Source of the DNA: JBGTLA01 sp041744375 | GTDB taxonomy: Bacteria > Actinomycetota > Acidimicrobiia > Spongiisociales > ZC4RG35 | DNA length: 64,000 bases | Reading direction: 5' to 3' | Assembly: GCA_041744375.1 (NCBI GenBank) | Contig: JBGTLA010000095.1 | Coordinates: 124,001-188,000 of the forward strand | Part shown: positions 63,106 to 64,000 of the stretch, piece after piece | How the letters are laid out: every line of letters begins with the position of its first letter | How positions within the stretch are numbered: position 1 is the first letter of the stretch | Made by a program: the position numbers and the translations under genes | Notes under the pieces: model-generated | Told to the model about the DNA's origin: nothing | The model's database searches: none | Seen by the model: the letters and a program-made list of their open reading frames with translations, nothing else

Positions 63106-64000
63106 TCAAAGGACGCGAACGGCGACGAGGGTGGCGTCGTCTTGGATCGAACCGGCGACGTGTTCGACCACGCGGGCCAGTACCTCTTGTGTGAGGTTGA
63201 CGAGAGGGAGCTCGGAGAGACCACTAACAGAGTCCACCAGCCGGGCGATGCCCCACTCCGAACCGGAGGGTTGGCGGGCTTGAACGACCCCGTCGGTGTA
63301 GAGCACCACCGTGTCGCCGGAAGCGATCGGGAGACGGGTGGGCGCCGCCCCCATCTGGCCGAGGCCCAGCGGTGGACTGGTCGGTGTGAGGGGCATCGCC
63401 TCGGTGAGCCCCTCCGTCGAGAGAATGGGTGGAACGTGGCCGGCACACCACACCGACAGGACCCCCTGTTCGAGGTCGATACGGGCAAGGACGCCGGTGA
63501 CGTACCCGCAGTCGGTCCACTGGAAGGCGATCCGGCGGTCGATGGCGGCGGCGATTTCGGCGAGGGACCAGTCCTGCCTGCGTCGCAGCCGGTATTCGCC
63601 CAAGGCGACACTCGACATCAGCGTGGCCTCCAGGCCGTGGCCGACGGCGTCGAAGATGGCGATGTCAACGCTCTTGTGGTCCACGGCATAGTCGAAGGTG
63701 TCTCCGGCGATGTCGTAGGCCGGTTCCAGCTTGCCGGCTACCTCCACCTGGTTGTCCTCGAAGGACGACGGGGGCAACATCTCGTACTGAATGGTGGCGG
63801 CCAGATCGAACCGCCCCGCCCCCCTGATTCGCTCGACGACATCGCTGTACTGGCGGGCGTCGAGGATGGCGGCGGCTATCACCGAGGCCATGGCCAGCAA
63901 CGTTCTCTCGTCGAGTCGGCTGCCGGTCAACTCGAGGACTCCCACTCGTTGGGATCGCCGTGCCAGCGGAACGAAAGCCGTGCTGTCGACGACCTTGAGG
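63106..64000 (-). CDS. SpoIIE/PP2C-type serine phosphatase, 5' end outside window
   Basis: The frame stays open to the right edge, so the N-terminus lies outside. The visible part starts with the end of a GAF-like domain (VDSTAFVPLARRSQRVGVLELTG) and a linker helix. A PP2C-type phosphatase domain follows: AATIQYEMLPPSSFEDNQVEVAGKLEPAYDIAGDTFDYAV, IAIFDAVGHGLEATLMSSVALGEYR and GDTVVLYTDGVVQARQP. The metal aspartates are in GDTFDY and FDAVGHG. It is likely an RsbU-like regulator of an anti-sigma-factor pathway. Confidence 0.85.
   Translation of the reverse strand, partial: LKVVDSTAFVPLARRSQRVGVLELTGSRLDERTLLAMASVIAAAILDARQYSDVVERIRGAGRFDLAATIQYEMLPPSSFEDNQVEVAGKLEPAYDIAGDTFDYAVDHKSVDIAIFDAVGHGLEATLMSSVALGEYRLRRRQDWSLAEIAAAIDRRIAFQWTDCGYVTGVLARIDLEQGVLSVWCAGHVPPILSTEGLTEAMPLTPTSPPLGLGQMGAAPTRLPIASGDTVVLYTDGVVQARQPSGSEWGIARLVDSVSGLSELPLVNLTQEVLARVVEHVAGSIQDDATLVAVRVL

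Overview
The window reads as one contig from a high-GC Gram-positive actinobacterium. A member of Acidimicrobiia or a close relative is my best guess; this is inference from gene content, not from a marker tree. Supporting signs are the DUF4193 tail at the left edge, a TlyA methyltransferase, a GarA-like FHA protein, polyprenol-phosphate mannose synthase, and two gene blocks ordered much as in mycobacteria. These are phosphatase / small ORF / tlyA / nadK / recN / pyrG / NUDIX / scpA / scpB / rluB / cmk / der, and pgsA-like / gcvH / FHA / MerR / DUF151 / MerR. About twenty genes have a TAnnnT-type -10 box ending 6-9 nt before the start codon, which suggests widespread leaderless transcription.

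Layout. 1-22.4 kb is a dense plus-strand housekeeping block: glycosyltransferase, NUDIX, M20 peptidase, tlyA-nadK-recN, fatty-acid activation, dapB, pyrG, ald, a DksA-like factor, scpAB, rluB, aroA, cmk, ispH and der. 22.4-25.3 kb is a minus-strand group: an AhpD-like peroxidase with an in-frame TGA at its second catalytic cysteine (candidate selenoprotein), a membrane-fused spermidine-synthase-like protein, and a SagB-type nitroreductase lipoprotein. 25.5-34.83 kb is a 9.3-kb integrated element lying between a displaced tRNA-Pro 3' half and a complete tRNA-Pro(GGG). It carries a tyrosine integrase, XRE and AlpA-like regulators, a Topo VI A/Spo11-like TOPRIM protein, a primase-polymerase, a RepA-like ATPase, an iteron-like array and a lone P27-type small terminase. 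There are no capsid, portal or large-terminase genes, which is the layout of a phage satellite or a small replicating integrative element.

34.9-45.3 kb returns to core genes: a lipoprotein, CDP-alcohol phosphatidyltransferase, gcvH, FHA, MerR, DD-carboxypeptidase, phosphoribosyltransferase, DUF151, MerR, a nuclease-like protein, gcvT, hydrolases, YqgE and rnhB. 45.4-64 kb is more mixed: an esterase/ATP-grasp/esterase operon, a two-subunit aconitase X joined to a PAS histidine kinase, galE, a phosphohexomutase, ferritin, a thioesterase, ilvE, an AlkB-like dioxygenase, a DUF4015 glycoside-hydrolase-like protein, an MBOAT/SGNH acyl-transfer pair and a SpoIIE phosphatase cut by the right edge.

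Two 103-bp copies of a MITE-like repeat with 16-bp terminal inverted repeats (14.6 kb and 39.5 kb) lie in opposite orientation just after the ends of genes. Two genes (tlyA and a small nuclease-like gene) seem to start at CTG codons overlapping the upstream stop. Non-coding gaps are short. The only stretches near or above 300 bases without a gene are 25275-25757 (terminator hairpin, tRNA remnant, left end of the element) and 28431-28730 (iteron-like array).
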